Assembly (NCBI GenBank): GCA_964643725.1
Contig: CAZXTL010000017.1
Coordinates: 1-41,380, forward strand
DNA length: 41,380 nt
From: DYQY01 sp964643725
GTDB lineage: Bacteria; Margulisbacteria; Riflemargulisbacteria; GWF2-35-9; DYQY01
Reading direction: 5' to 3'
The position numbers were made by a program, and so were the translations under genes. Each line of letters begins with the position of its first letter. Position 1 is the first letter of the stretch. Shown here in pieces: positions 34,108 through 41,314 of this stretch. The notes below the pieces were generated by a model. It did not search any database. It saw only the letters and a list, made by a program, of their open reading frames with translations, and was not told the origin of the DNA.

Positions 34108-34383
34108 TTTAAAAGATGCACACTCTCTCCCAACTGAAACTGAATTAATAAACGTTCACTTAATTTTCAAGCAAGATTTATAGCCGACAAATGAGTTTAC
34201 GAGTTTGTTGACTATACTTACAAATTTATTTGTAAGCGAACTTAAGAAGCAAGTTCAGTAACAACTCCGCTTAACGAGGAACGAGTTTAGCGGTTGTCCT
34301 CGAAGTCCACAGGACAAGAGTATCTTGCCCGCCACTCGGAGCTCTTTTGCTTTGCAAAAGGCGTAGTGTGGCTACCCAGACCA
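34108..34383 (+). mobile_element. tRNA-nested element behind tRNA-Pro, unit 2, with hairpin insertion
   Basis: From about 34155 to 34328 this copy is identical to unit 1 (about 175 bases), while the first ~45 bases differ at many positions. Its terminal tRNA-Pro 3' copy is interrupted after ATCTTGC by a 44-bp hairpin repeat, then resumes TACCCAGACCA with one substitution. Without the insert the unit is 232 bp, near the 234 of unit 1. Confidence 0.75.
34331..34372. repeat. ~42-bp hairpin repeat, copy 2, inside the tRNA-Pro 3' copy
   Basis: GCCACTCGGAGCTCTTTTGC to GCAAAAGGCGTAGTGTGGC, with GCCAC/GTGGC outer arms and CTTTTGC/GCAAAAG inner arms. It aligns to the copy at 23208-23248 along its whole length with few changes. 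Its insertion splits the tRNA-Pro 3' end copy between ATCTTGC and TACCC. Confidence 0.75.
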
Positions 34384-34435
34384 TTTTAAATAATCCATAT
34401 TTTCTAACACCTATCTACCATGATAGACTTTATAC

Positions 34436-35017
34436 ATGAAAAACATTAACATTCAAATATCTGCAATCGGAAATAACCCACCAAAAACATTAACACAATA
34501 TGGAAAAGAATATTTATCAACACTTGTAGAGCATTTTCCACTTGAAGATTTTCATACAAAAACTATTGCCTCTCTAATTGGAATCATTGCTGAAAACAAT
34601 AAACACAACGAAAACCATCCTATAGATATAAACATTAATATTAAAAATGATAATATTCATATTACTGCAACAGATAATGGACCAGGATTTAGAGCACCTA
34701 TACTTCAAAGTATTCAAGAAAAATTCTCAACTACTAAAGATAGCATGGGGCAAGGACTTTTCTCATTACTTATCATCGTTATTTCTTGTAATGGCAGGCT
34801 TATCATCCAAAGCAATAAACTTAAAGAAAAATACTCATTCCAAAAAGCTAATGATATCTATCCGAAACAAATAATGATAGACAAAATCATATCTGCTATA
34901 GAACAACCGATAATAAATAACGAATCTTACGGATTACTAATTGAAATAATTATACCTATGAAAAGTATTGATAAAAGAACCTCACATCTAGATTTAGATG
35001 CTTACTCAAATTTCTAA
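34436..35017 (+). CDS. Stand-alone HATPase_c (GHKL ATPase) protein
   Basis: This 193-residue protein consists of one histidine-kinase-like ATPase domain. The N-box is IIAENNKHN (about 50-58), the G1 box is DNGPGF at 80-85, and the G2 box is MGQGLFSLL at 104-112. There is no receiver, dimerisation or membrane part, so it resembles anti-sigma kinases (RsbW/SpoIIAB) or solo HATPases more than a full sensor kinase. The N-box is one residue shorter than usual. TAGACT lies 6 bases before the ATG and no Shine-Dalgarno sequence is visible. It converges on the chemoreceptor gene with a 1-base gap; a functional link is possible but not shown. Confidence 0.75.
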   Translation: MKNINIQISAIGNNPPKTLTQYGKEYLSTLVEHFPLEDFHTKTIASLIGIIAENNKHNENHPIDININIKNDNIHITATDNGPGFRAPILQSIQEKFSTTKDSMGQGLFSLLIIVISCNGRLIIQSNKLKEKYSFQKANDIYPKQIMIDKIISAIEQPIINNESYGLLIEIIIPMKSIDKRTSHLDLDAYSNF

Positions 35018-35018
35018 G

Positions 35019-37028
35019 CTACCTATCTAAAAACTCTTTTAAGGTTTTAGAAAGACCTCGTATATTTTGAATCAACTTAACATTACTATCCGTTACTTGT
35101 GTAAGGTCAAAGGCATTTGCAGATACTTCCTCTGAAATTGAGTTATTATCATGTGCAACATTCTCTATTTCTTTAGTCTCAAGCAACATCTGATCTGTGC
35201 TATTTTGTATTAAATCTAGTTCCTCTATACTCTTAGTAAAAATTTCAGAAACGTCTGTAGAACTATCTGCAATAGCTCTCGATGAATCAGCTAAGGATTT
35301 AATAGAAATAGAATTCTCGTCAACCGAAGCAAACAACTGCTCTGTTAGCCTCATAACACTATCAAAGCTACTAGACATTACTTCAGAAGAATTATAGATA
35401 TTCTCAACCATACTGACTGTATTATCAACTGCATCAATTATATTAAGTAAAGCGATCTTTGCATTCTCTGTTTGAGCAACTCCATGCTCTACTTGCTCAT
35501 TACTTTTATCCATAGACTGGGCAGCTTCTTTAGTAATACTTTGAATGGTATATAGTAAATCGGCAATCTCTTTAGTTGCTTTGCCAGACTTTTCTGCTAA
35601 CTTCCTTACTTCATCTGCTACAACAACAAACCCAACACCTGCTTCTCCCGCCCTTGCAGCTTCTATTGCTGCATTTAAAGCCAGCAAATTAGTCTGATCA
35701 GCTATATCATCAATAATATCTATTATGTCTTCTATCCTGCGTGAATATTGAGATAAATCACCAATTTTCTTCGAAGAATCCGAAACTATCTTTCTTATAT
35801 CGTTCATCTCTTGATGAATATTCTCTACACTTATTTTACCTTTCTCTGCAACTTCTGCAGAAGCAATTGAGCTGTTATACACATTCTTAGTATTATCTTT
35901 TATCTTATTAACTGCATCTAAAGTTCCAGACATATTTTCACTTGTTAACTCTATTTTATCTCTTTGTATTTGGGCATTTTCATTTAATAACTGAATTAAT
36001 TGATTAGTATTCTGTAAGGCAATAGTATTGTTTTGAACACTCTGATTCTGAATTTTTACATTATGATTTATTTTTTTTACACTCTGACCTACTTGATCTA
36101 TCGCTCCTGTAACCGTAGTAAGTCTTTCTGTCTGGGACATAGCTCCTTTTGCAACATCTAATAACGTGGTAGTTAATTTATGGAAATTACTAGAAATACC
36201 GATAACATTTTTTTCTAAAGAATCTAGATTAATGTGCAAATCATCAGAAAGACTGCTGGATTTGTTAACAAATTCTTTAAAATAAGTTACTAATCTTAAG
36301 TACTCATTCTGTAACGGTAAAAAAGTAGAACCAACAGAGAAATTAGGCTCATAACGAACCACATTGTCACACAAACCAGTCATTTCCTTTGAAAATCTTT
36401 TAACATCACTTGAAACCCTTATCTTCTTAATAATTACATATGAAATAATTGCAAAAACATAACCAAATAATGAGAAAACAAATAACCATAAAATAGTTTT
36501 ATGACTCGCTCCTATTTCCTTGGCTAAAGAATCTGTCCCTATTATAATTCCACTATCTTTTAAAATCTTTGCAACAGCTATCTTTCTTACAACTTTTTCT
36601 TTGTCTAAAGAAGAGTAATAAACAATTGAGGCATATCCATTGGCTTTCGTTTCATTAAGTAACTTCATAAAAAAAGGAGAACCTTTTTGGTCCTTAAATT
36701 CTGCTAAAGATAATTTATTAATATAATAACTAAGTGGATGATAAAGGACCTTATCGTCTTTATTAACTACCCAAAAGTACTTATCAGCAGATTTAAAATC
36801 TTTTATAAGATTTACTTTGCCATCTAACGAATTAATCTTCCCTAACACACTCTCTAACGAATCCAATTGTTCATATAATTTTTCAACTATAATCCTGTCT
36901 ACTAATACACTATTATCTGTCTTAAAATGAAAAAGAATTAAAATTGTCAAAAACAAAGAAATACTGACAAAAATTACTGGAATTAGATAATAAAATATAT
37001 TTTTTGAACTAATTTTAATAATATTCAA
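35019..37028 (-). CDS. Methyl-accepting chemotaxis protein
   Basis: This 669-residue chemoreceptor has a membrane segment at about 13-33, a ~140-residue extracytoplasmic sensor part (possibly single-Cache, with DKYFWVVNKDDKVLYHPL), a second membrane segment at about 178-200, then a long helical hairpin. The kinase-contact tip is DQTNLLALNAAIEAARAGEA to VADEVRKLAEKS around 445-482, highly conserved. No clear C-terminal CheR pentapeptide is seen. It signals to CheA, which is not in this window. The start is TTG at 37028, preceded by GGGGG 8 bases upstream (TTTTGGGGGTATAAACG). It is the last gene of the yebC operon, 37 bases after rfbD. Confidence 0.93.
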   Translation of the reverse strand: MNIIKISSKNIFYYLIPVIFVSISLFLTILILFHFKTDNSVLVDRIIVEKLYEQLDSLESVLGKINSLDGKVNLIKDFKSADKYFWVVNKDDKVLYHPLSYYINKLSLAEFKDQKGSPFFMKLLNETKANGYASIVYYSSLDKEKVVRKIAVAKILKDSGIIIGTDSLAKEIGASHKTILWLFVFSLFGYVFAIISYVIIKKIRVSSDVKRFSKEMTGLCDNVVRYEPNFSVGSTFLPLQNEYLRLVTYFKEFVNKSSSLSDDLHINLDSLEKNVIGISSNFHKLTTTLLDVAKGAMSQTERLTTVTGAIDQVGQSVKKINHNVKIQNQSVQNNTIALQNTNQLIQLLNENAQIQRDKIELTSENMSGTLDAVNKIKDNTKNVYNSSIASAEVAEKGKISVENIHQEMNDIRKIVSDSSKKIGDLSQYSRRIEDIIDIIDDIADQTNLLALNAAIEAARAGEAGVGFVVVADEVRKLAEKSGKATKEIADLLYTIQSITKEAAQSMDKSNEQVEHGVAQTENAKIALLNIIDAVDNTVSMVENIYNSSEVMSSSFDSVMRLTEQLFASVDENSISIKSLADSSRAIADSSTDVSEIFTKSIEELDLIQNSTDQMLLETKEIENVAHDNNSISEEVSANAFDLTQVTDSNVKLIQNIRGLSKTLKEFLDR

Positions 37029-37065
37029 CGTTTATACCCCCAAAAGATAAGTTTAATTATCTCTC

Positions 37066-37914
37066 CTATAGTTTAGTCAAAAAAATATACTCTGACAATG
37101 CTTCTGGCCATTCTCTTATAGAATACCCCAAGTCTTTTTGCAATTTATTATTATTCATTATACTGTATCGAGGTCTTTTAGCCTTAGTAATAAATTGAGT
37201 ACTATTTACTGCTGAACAATTAACTTTAATTTGGCTTAGTTCAAATATCTTATTTGCAAACTGATACCAATTACATGAGCCACTATTAACTGCATGATAT
37301 ATCCCACTACAGTTTTTATCTAATAGCTCGATTGTCCACATCGCAAGATCCTTAGCAAAGGTTGGACTACCGACCTGATCATCTACTACCTTAATATCTT
37401 TTCCTTCATTTGCTAATCTAATCATAGTTTTAACAAAATTATTTCCACCGATACCATAAAGCCAAGCTGTTCTTAATAATAAATATTTATCAAAAGGCAA
37501 TATTCTTCTTAGCTCCTCTTCTCCTTGCAGTTTACTCTTCCCATAAACGCTAACAGGCGCAGATTCATCATCTTCTAAATATGGTCTAGTTCCTTCTCCA
37601 CTAAAAATATAATCAGTTGAGAAATGCACAAACTTTGCCCCTAACGTTAGTGCTATTTCTGCTAGATTTTTAACTCCTTCACCATTAACCGCATATGCCA
37701 TTTTGATATCTTCTTCAGCTTTATCTACAGCTGTATAAGCGGAGCAATTAATAATAATATTAGGGCAATATTGTTCTATGACACATAATGTCTCTTTATT
37801 CGTTATGTCCAAATCTTTTATGGTATAAGCAGCGTATTCTATATCTTTATTTATAAATATAGACATAAATTCACTTCCCAACATACCATCAGCTCCAATT
37901 ACGGCAACTTTCAT
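37066..37914 (-). CDS. rfbD: dTDP-4-dehydrorhamnose reductase
   Basis: This enzyme catalyses the last step of dTDP-L-rhamnose synthesis, reducing the 4-keto sugar with NAD(P)H. It has 282 residues. The nucleotide-binding GADGMLG is at 7-13, STDYIFSG starts at residue 99, the catalytic Tyr124 and Lys128 are in YGKSK, and RTAWLYG and VVDDQVGSPT follow. The other rml genes (rfbA, B, C) are not here. The ATG overlaps the smr stop by 4 bases (ATGA). Rhamnose would serve surface polysaccharide, in line with the epimerase and transferases elsewhere in the window. Confidence 0.92.
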   Translation of the reverse strand: MKVAVIGADGMLGSEFMSIFINKDIEYAAYTIKDLDITNKETLCVIEQYCPNIIINCSAYTAVDKAEEDIKMAYAVNGEGVKNLAEIALTLGAKFVHFSTDYIFSGEGTRPYLEDDESAPVSVYGKSKLQGEEELRRILPFDKYLLLRTAWLYGIGGNNFVKTMIRLANEGKDIKVVDDQVGSPTFAKDLAMWTIELLDKNCSGIYHAVNSGSCNWYQFANKIFELSQIKVNCSAVNSTQFITKAKRPRYSIMNNNKLQKDLGYSIREWPEALSEYIFLTKL

Positions 37915-38324
37915 CTATTAGCCTCCTTCAGCCTCTTCATCATTTTAAGATATTTCTGTTTTCCATTTTCTTTTTTTTCTTTAACATTCTCCAGATAAGA
38001 ATAATCTTCTTTTGTTTCTTCCTTTGGTTTCTTTTTCTTAGCAGAGTACTTATTTATAACTATCTCTTTATGTTTAATTTTAACTTTAATAAATCCAGAA
38101 TCACCTATCTCTTTTGTATTTTCTCCTTTAATAATCTCAAACCACTTATCTTTATGGGCATACAGAGTTTTAAGTACAGACTCTCTTAATGCACCTGTAC
38201 CCTTGCCATGTATTACAACCAATTCTGTGACACCAGACAGATATGCGTTTGTTATTTCTCTTTCTAAAATAGAATCGGCTTGTTCGCAATACAGTCCGTG
38301 CAAATCAATTTCTTTTCTACTCAA
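37911..38324 (-). CDS. Smr domain protein (MutS2 C-terminal-like nuclease domain)
   Basis: This 137-residue protein has an N-terminal Smr domain (about 1-85) with IDLHG at 6-10 and VVIHGKGTGALRESV at 36-50, the two hallmarks of the nicking-endonuclease/RNA-binding Smr fold. A Lys/Glu-rich basic tail follows (YSAKKKKPKEETKED onward). There is no MutS ATPase part, so it is a stand-alone Smr protein. Such proteins have been linked to DNA nicking and to cleavage of mRNA at stalled ribosomes. The start is TTG at 38324 with GAGGT 7 bases before it. It lies 18 bases after holA and overlaps rfbD. Confidence 0.85.
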   Translation of the reverse strand: MSRKEIDLHGLYCEQADSILEREITNAYLSGVTELVVIHGKGTGALRESVLKTLYAHKDKWFEIIKGENTKEIGDSGFIKVKIKHKEIVINKYSAKKKKPKEETKEDYSYLENVKEKKENGKQKYLKMMKRLKEANR

Positions 38325-38342
38325 TTATTTACCTCTTATAAA

Positions 38343-39266
38343 TCATATAAACTTCGTCAAAACTAATTCTAATCCGATGACTGGTTTGACATTACCAGCC
38401 TTAATATTGAAATCTAGCTGGTGTAATTCGCCTAAAAAAGACTTAGCATCAATAAAACTCCATTTCGCTATATCTTTAATTAAATTCTCCAAATAATACT
38501 TCTTCTTATTAATCTTAAGGGCTAAATCATCCAAGCTACTCTTTGAACTTTTAAGCAACAGAATTAACCTTACATGAGAAGAAAGACCTCCAATCAAAGC
38601 AATAATATCCTCAGGCTTATTACTCTCAAATATATATTTATAAATAGACCTATCTTTCTTTCTTAATGCTTCAAAAATATCTAGAATACCTTTCTCTCCT
38701 ATAGTCGACAGCTCTCTTACCACTTTTTCAGTAATACTCTTCTCCGGCAAAACATATGTTTCCATTCTTAATAAATTTGATTCCAATGACCATAATTCAA
38801 GGCCTACAAGTTCCAACAATAATTCAGTTGAAGCTCTATCTATTTTAAAGCCCCTTTCCTTTTCTCTTTTTAAAACCCAATCGATTATTTCCCCTTTTTT
38901 CCAAATACTAAATGGCTCAAAGGACTCACAATCACAACTTTTTAATAAAAATTTAACAAATTTCTTCCGCTTATCTGGCTTACCTTTATAAATAAAAACT
39001 ATCTCATGTGTTGTTTGCTGTTCTGAAAGTAAATTTTGAAAATAATCTTCGTAATCTTCCCTTACTTTAGGTAACCCTTTATAAACAATCATCTTTTTAG
39101 AAGAAAATAAGGACATCGAAGAAAAAGAAGATATAAATTTCTCTACTTGATCACTTTCAGAATACTCTTCATAGGAATATTCACCATTAGTTTTTATAAA
39201 TTCATCTTTGAGTTGAAGAAACCTCTCGGTTAATAATAAAGTTTCTTCACCGTAAAGAAACCTCAT
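38343..39266 (-). CDS. holA: DNA polymerase III delta subunit
   Basis: This clamp-loader subunit opens the beta clamp. It has 307 residues. The start RFLYGEETLLLTERFLQLK matches the HolA N-terminus. The central SMSLFSSKKMIVYKG (about 50-64) is the typical segment after the AAA-like fold, and the C-terminal LSSHVRLILLLK and NIKAGNVKPVIGLELVL are conserved. There is no Walker motif, as expected for delta. The ATG follows the DUF1844 stop with no gap. Confidence 0.92.
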   Translation of the reverse strand: MRFLYGEETLLLTERFLQLKDEFIKTNGEYSYEEYSESDQVEKFISSFSSMSLFSSKKMIVYKGLPKVREDYEDYFQNLLSEQQTTHEIVFIYKGKPDKRKKFVKFLLKSCDCESFEPFSIWKKGEIIDWVLKREKERGFKIDRASTELLLELVGLELWSLESNLLRMETYVLPEKSITEKVVRELSTIGEKGILDIFEALRKKDRSIYKYIFESNKPEDIIALIGGLSSHVRLILLLKSSKSSLDDLALKINKKKYYLENLIKDIAKWSFIDAKSFLGELHQLDFNIKAGNVKPVIGLELVLTKFI

Positions 39267-39578
39267 CTATTCTTCCAGCAATTCTATTTGAGAAGCCAAA
39301 GTTTCTTGGAGTGAATTATCAAGGAGATGTTTAGAGACATTAGCTATAATTTTATCTAAAAATCTACTTTCCTCATCTGACAAATTACCACTTGTCTTTT
39401 GTTTTAGGATAACCAAAAGATCATAAGTATCCGTTGCTCCTGATAAATCAACTGTACTCTTTTGAAGTAAAGGATCACCAACTTTGCCTAACTGTTGCAT
39501 AGCAGTCAGATTGAGAGTATAAATTAAAGACTCAAAAAGCGTCTTTTCCCTCTCATTCAAACTTTCTTCTTGATCCAT
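39267..39578 (-). CDS. DUF1844 family small protein
   Basis: This 103-residue acidic helical protein has MQQLGKVGDPL, DLSGATDTYDLLVILKQKT and SGNLSDEESRFLDKI. These are the core of DUF1844, a small family of unknown function often near translation or replication genes. The start is the ATG at 39578, which shares one base with the yebC stop (TGATG); the TTG one codon earlier is unlikely. It is coupled to yebC and directly joined to holA. Confidence 0.85.
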   Translation of the reverse strand: MDQEESLNEREKTLFESLIYTLNLTAMQQLGKVGDPLLQKSTVDLSGATDTYDLLVILKQKTSGNLSDEESRFLDKIIANVSKHLLDNSLQETLASQIELLEE

Positions 39579-40345
39579 CAAATAATCCCTTCAGAATAAA
39601 GTTGCTCCATAATATCATCATTGATATCAGCATTATGATAAATATTCTGAACATCTTCATGGTCATCAACCCTATTAATTAAAGACAATATTTTAGCCGC
39701 AGTTTCTTTTTTAGAAATAGGCACCTCAACAGAAGCTATCATGGTTAACTCAGCGCTTATGGTCTCTAATTTATTTTCCTCAAAAGCAGTTTTAACGTCG
39801 ATAAAACTTGTGAAATCACAAATAACTTCTATTGAACCATCATCATTGGTAATGACATCTTCTAAATCAAAATCAAAAGTACATTCTAAAATCTGATCTT
39901 CGGTTGCTTTCCCTTTTTCAAATATAAATAATCCTTTTTGGGTGAACATATAAGAAACTGCACCCTTTTCTGCCATATTCCCTCCAGATTTTGAAATGAT
40001 AGTTCTTAACTCTGGCATCGTTCTATTCTTATTATCTGTAACACACTTAATAATAACAGCTACGCCATCTTGGGCATAAGCCTCGTACATTACTTCTTCC
40101 ATCTCATTGCCAGCTCCACTACCAACAGCTCGCTGAATCGCTCTATTAATATTATCATTAGGCATATTCTCTGATTTAGCTTTTTGAATGGCCATCCTTA
40201 ACCTAGGATTATTCTCTATTTCAGCACCACCAATTTTTGCAGAAATAATTATTTCTCTTGCTAATCGAGTAAAAACTTTCCCTCTCTTAGCGTCCTGAGC
40301 ACCTTTACGGTTTTTAATGTTTGCCCACTTACTATGTCCTGACAT
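39578..40345 (-). CDS. yebC: YebC/TACO1 family protein
   Basis: This 255-residue protein starts MSGHSKWANIKNRKGAQD, the family signature, and continues through RLAREIIISAKIGGAE, NPRLRMAIQKAKSENMP and YEAYAQDGVAVII. Members are described as DNA-binding regulators and, for some, as translation factors that relieve ribosome stalling. AAGGAG lies 5 bases before the ATG. A strong promoter is directly upstream, making it the first gene of the yebC-DUF1844-holA-smr-rfbD-chemoreceptor operon. Confidence 0.96.
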   Translation of the reverse strand: MSGHSKWANIKNRKGAQDAKRGKVFTRLAREIIISAKIGGAEIENNPRLRMAIQKAKSENMPNDNINRAIQRAVGSGAGNEMEEVMYEAYAQDGVAVIIKCVTDNKNRTMPELRTIISKSGGNMAEKGAVSYMFTQKGLFIFEKGKATEDQILECTFDFDLEDVITNDDGSIEVICDFTSFIDVKTAFEENKLETISAELTMIASVEVPISKKETAAKILSLINRVDDHEDVQNIYHNADINDDIMEQLYSEGII

Positions 40346-40373
40346 ATATGCTCCTTTTATTGAGGTTGTAATA

Positions 40374-40403
40374 ATTATAGCGTTTACAAGATTGAAAGGT
40401 CAA
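40374..40403 (-). promoter_or_regulatory. yebC operon promoter
   Basis: Minus-strand TTGACC (40403-40398) and TATAAT (40379-40374) with an 18-base spacer, about 28 bases upstream of the yebC ATG. Confidence 0.75.
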
Positions 40404-40521
40404 AAGATAAAGGAATAATAAACAAAATAACTTTAAAATTGTGTGTATAAAATAATATGGGAATATATTATTAATGTTTCGATAACTTAATAAGAAGACA
40501 AAATAACAGGAGGTGAGCAGG

Positions 40522-40743
40522 ATGAACATAGTAGAATTAGCTTTAAAAATAAGAAACTTACTAATGTTACAAACAGCTCCTGCTACCGCTGAAGCAAAAA
40601 AAATGGTTTTCTCTTATGATACCGCTTATAGCCATAAAGAAGGCAATAAAAAGTTTTATACTATAAGTTATGTTCATAACAGAGATATCGTTCCTGGTGT
40701 TGCTATACAACAAACAAGGAAGATTAAACATACAATAGTCTAA
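40522..40743 (+). CDS. Small unknown protein, tandem copy 1 (73 residues)
   Basis: I do not recognise this protein. It starts MNIVELALKIRNLLMLQTAP, an amphipathic to hydrophobic N-terminus with some signal-like character. A soluble part follows (FSYDTAYSHKEGNKKFYTI, then SYVHNRDIVPGVAIQQTRK) and a basic end, KIKHTIV. AGGAGG at 40508-40513 is 8 bases before the ATG at 40522, so that start is preferred over the GTG at 40513. The 73-codon frame recurs at the same length in the next copy, and nearly all changes between copies fall in codons 2-30, while codons 30 to the end are identical at DNA level. Its stop codon lies inside a C-loop hairpin. Confidence 0.8.
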   Translation: MNIVELALKIRNLLMLQTAPATAEAKKMVFSYDTAYSHKEGNKKFYTISYVHNRDIVPGVAIQQTRKIKHTIV

Positions 40744-40778
40744 ACGCACCCCCCTCGACCCCCCTCGAAGCGTTTAGA
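40739..40778 (+). other. C-loop hairpin A, copy 1
   Basis: TCTAAACGC pairs with GCGTTTAGA (9 bp) around a 22-base loop made of A, two copies of CCCCCCTCGA and A. The stop codon TAA of the small gene is in the left arm. The loop offers two runs of six C. Confidence 0.8.
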
Positions 40779-40789
40779 TATTGATAATT

Positions 40790-40818
40790 AAAGGAGCGTA
40801 CCCCCTACGCTCCTTTTA
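40790..40818 (+). terminator. C-loop hairpin B, copy 1 (intrinsic terminator)
   Basis: AAAGGAGCGTA pairs with TACGCTCCTTT (11 bp, perfect) around CCCCC, followed by TTTTAAATTTT. The form is that of a Rho-independent terminator with a pure-C loop. Confidence 0.85.
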
Positions 40819-40940
40819 AATTTTCAAATCTCTATTTAATCCAAACTACTACCAATAAAGAAATCTAAATAATCAATGCAATAAACAAGCATCTGCTTCG
40901 ATAACTTAATAAGAAAACAAAATAACTGGAGGTGAGTAAG

Positions 40941-41162
40941 ATGACTGTATCAGAATTGGCTTTAAGAATAAGTAACTTTCTTATGTTACAAACTCTTCCA
41001 TCTACTACTGAAGGCACTAAAAAAGTATTCTCTTATGATACCGCTTATAGCCATAAAGAAGGCAATAAAAAGTTTTATACTATAAGTTATGTTCATAACA
41101 GAGATATCGTTCCTGGTGTTGCTATACAACAAACAAGGAAGATTAAACATACAATAGTCTAA
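40941..41162 (+). CDS. Small unknown protein, tandem copy 2 (73 residues)
   Basis: It has the same length and start context (TGGAGGTGAGTAAG-ATG) as copy 1, 419 bases away. The N-terminus MTVSELALRISNFLMLQTLP differs from copy 1 by substitutions that keep the hydrophobic pattern, and the following ten residues also differ. From FSYDTAYSHKEG to the stop, protein and DNA are identical to copy 1. The 5' leader CGATAACTTAATAAGAA is shared as well. The pair therefore looks like a duplicated gene whose N-terminal part varies and whose back part is kept the same. Confidence 0.8.
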   Translation: MTVSELALRISNFLMLQTLPSTTEGTKKVFSYDTAYSHKEGNKKFYTISYVHNRDIVPGVAIQQTRKIKHTIV

Positions 41163-41197
41163 ACGCACCCCCCTCGACCCCCCTCGAAGCGTTTAGA
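41158..41197 (+). other. C-loop hairpin A, copy 2
   Basis: Identical to copy 1: TCTAAACGC/GCGTTTAGA with the double CCCCCCTCGA loop, again containing the stop codon in its left arm. Confidence 0.8.
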
Positions 41198-41208
41198 TAT
41201 TGATAACT

Positions 41209-41240
41209 AAAGGAGCGTTCCCCCCAACGCTCCTTTTAAA
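41209..41240 (+). terminator. C-loop hairpin B, copy 2 (intrinsic terminator)
   Basis: AAAGGAGCGTT pairs with AACGCTCCTTT around CCCCCC, then TTTTAAATTTT. Compared with copy 1 the top base pair changed from A-T to T-A on both arms, a compensatory change, and the loop has six C instead of five. Confidence 0.85.
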
Positions 41241-41314
41241 TTTTCAAAGGAACGTAAAATATCGATATATAATCTTGAAATTAGTTATGACTAAGAACGA
41301 TATATTAAATATAT

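Noticed and set aside
33874..34383. CRISPR array
   Set aside because: Only two long tandem units, no short regular repeats with unique spacers, and no cas genes.
34647..34874. 75-codon ORF inside the HATPase gene
   Set aside because: Out-of-frame shadow; the N, G1 and G2 boxes are in the main frame.
40332..40529. 65-codon ORF upstream of yebC
   Set aside because: It spans the yebC promoter and the leader of the small gene and is an AT-rich random frame.
40567..41168. Two near-identical 60-codon ORFs on the minus strand
   Set aside because: They are antisense to the duplicated small genes and alike only because the DNA is duplicated; they lack ribosome sites.
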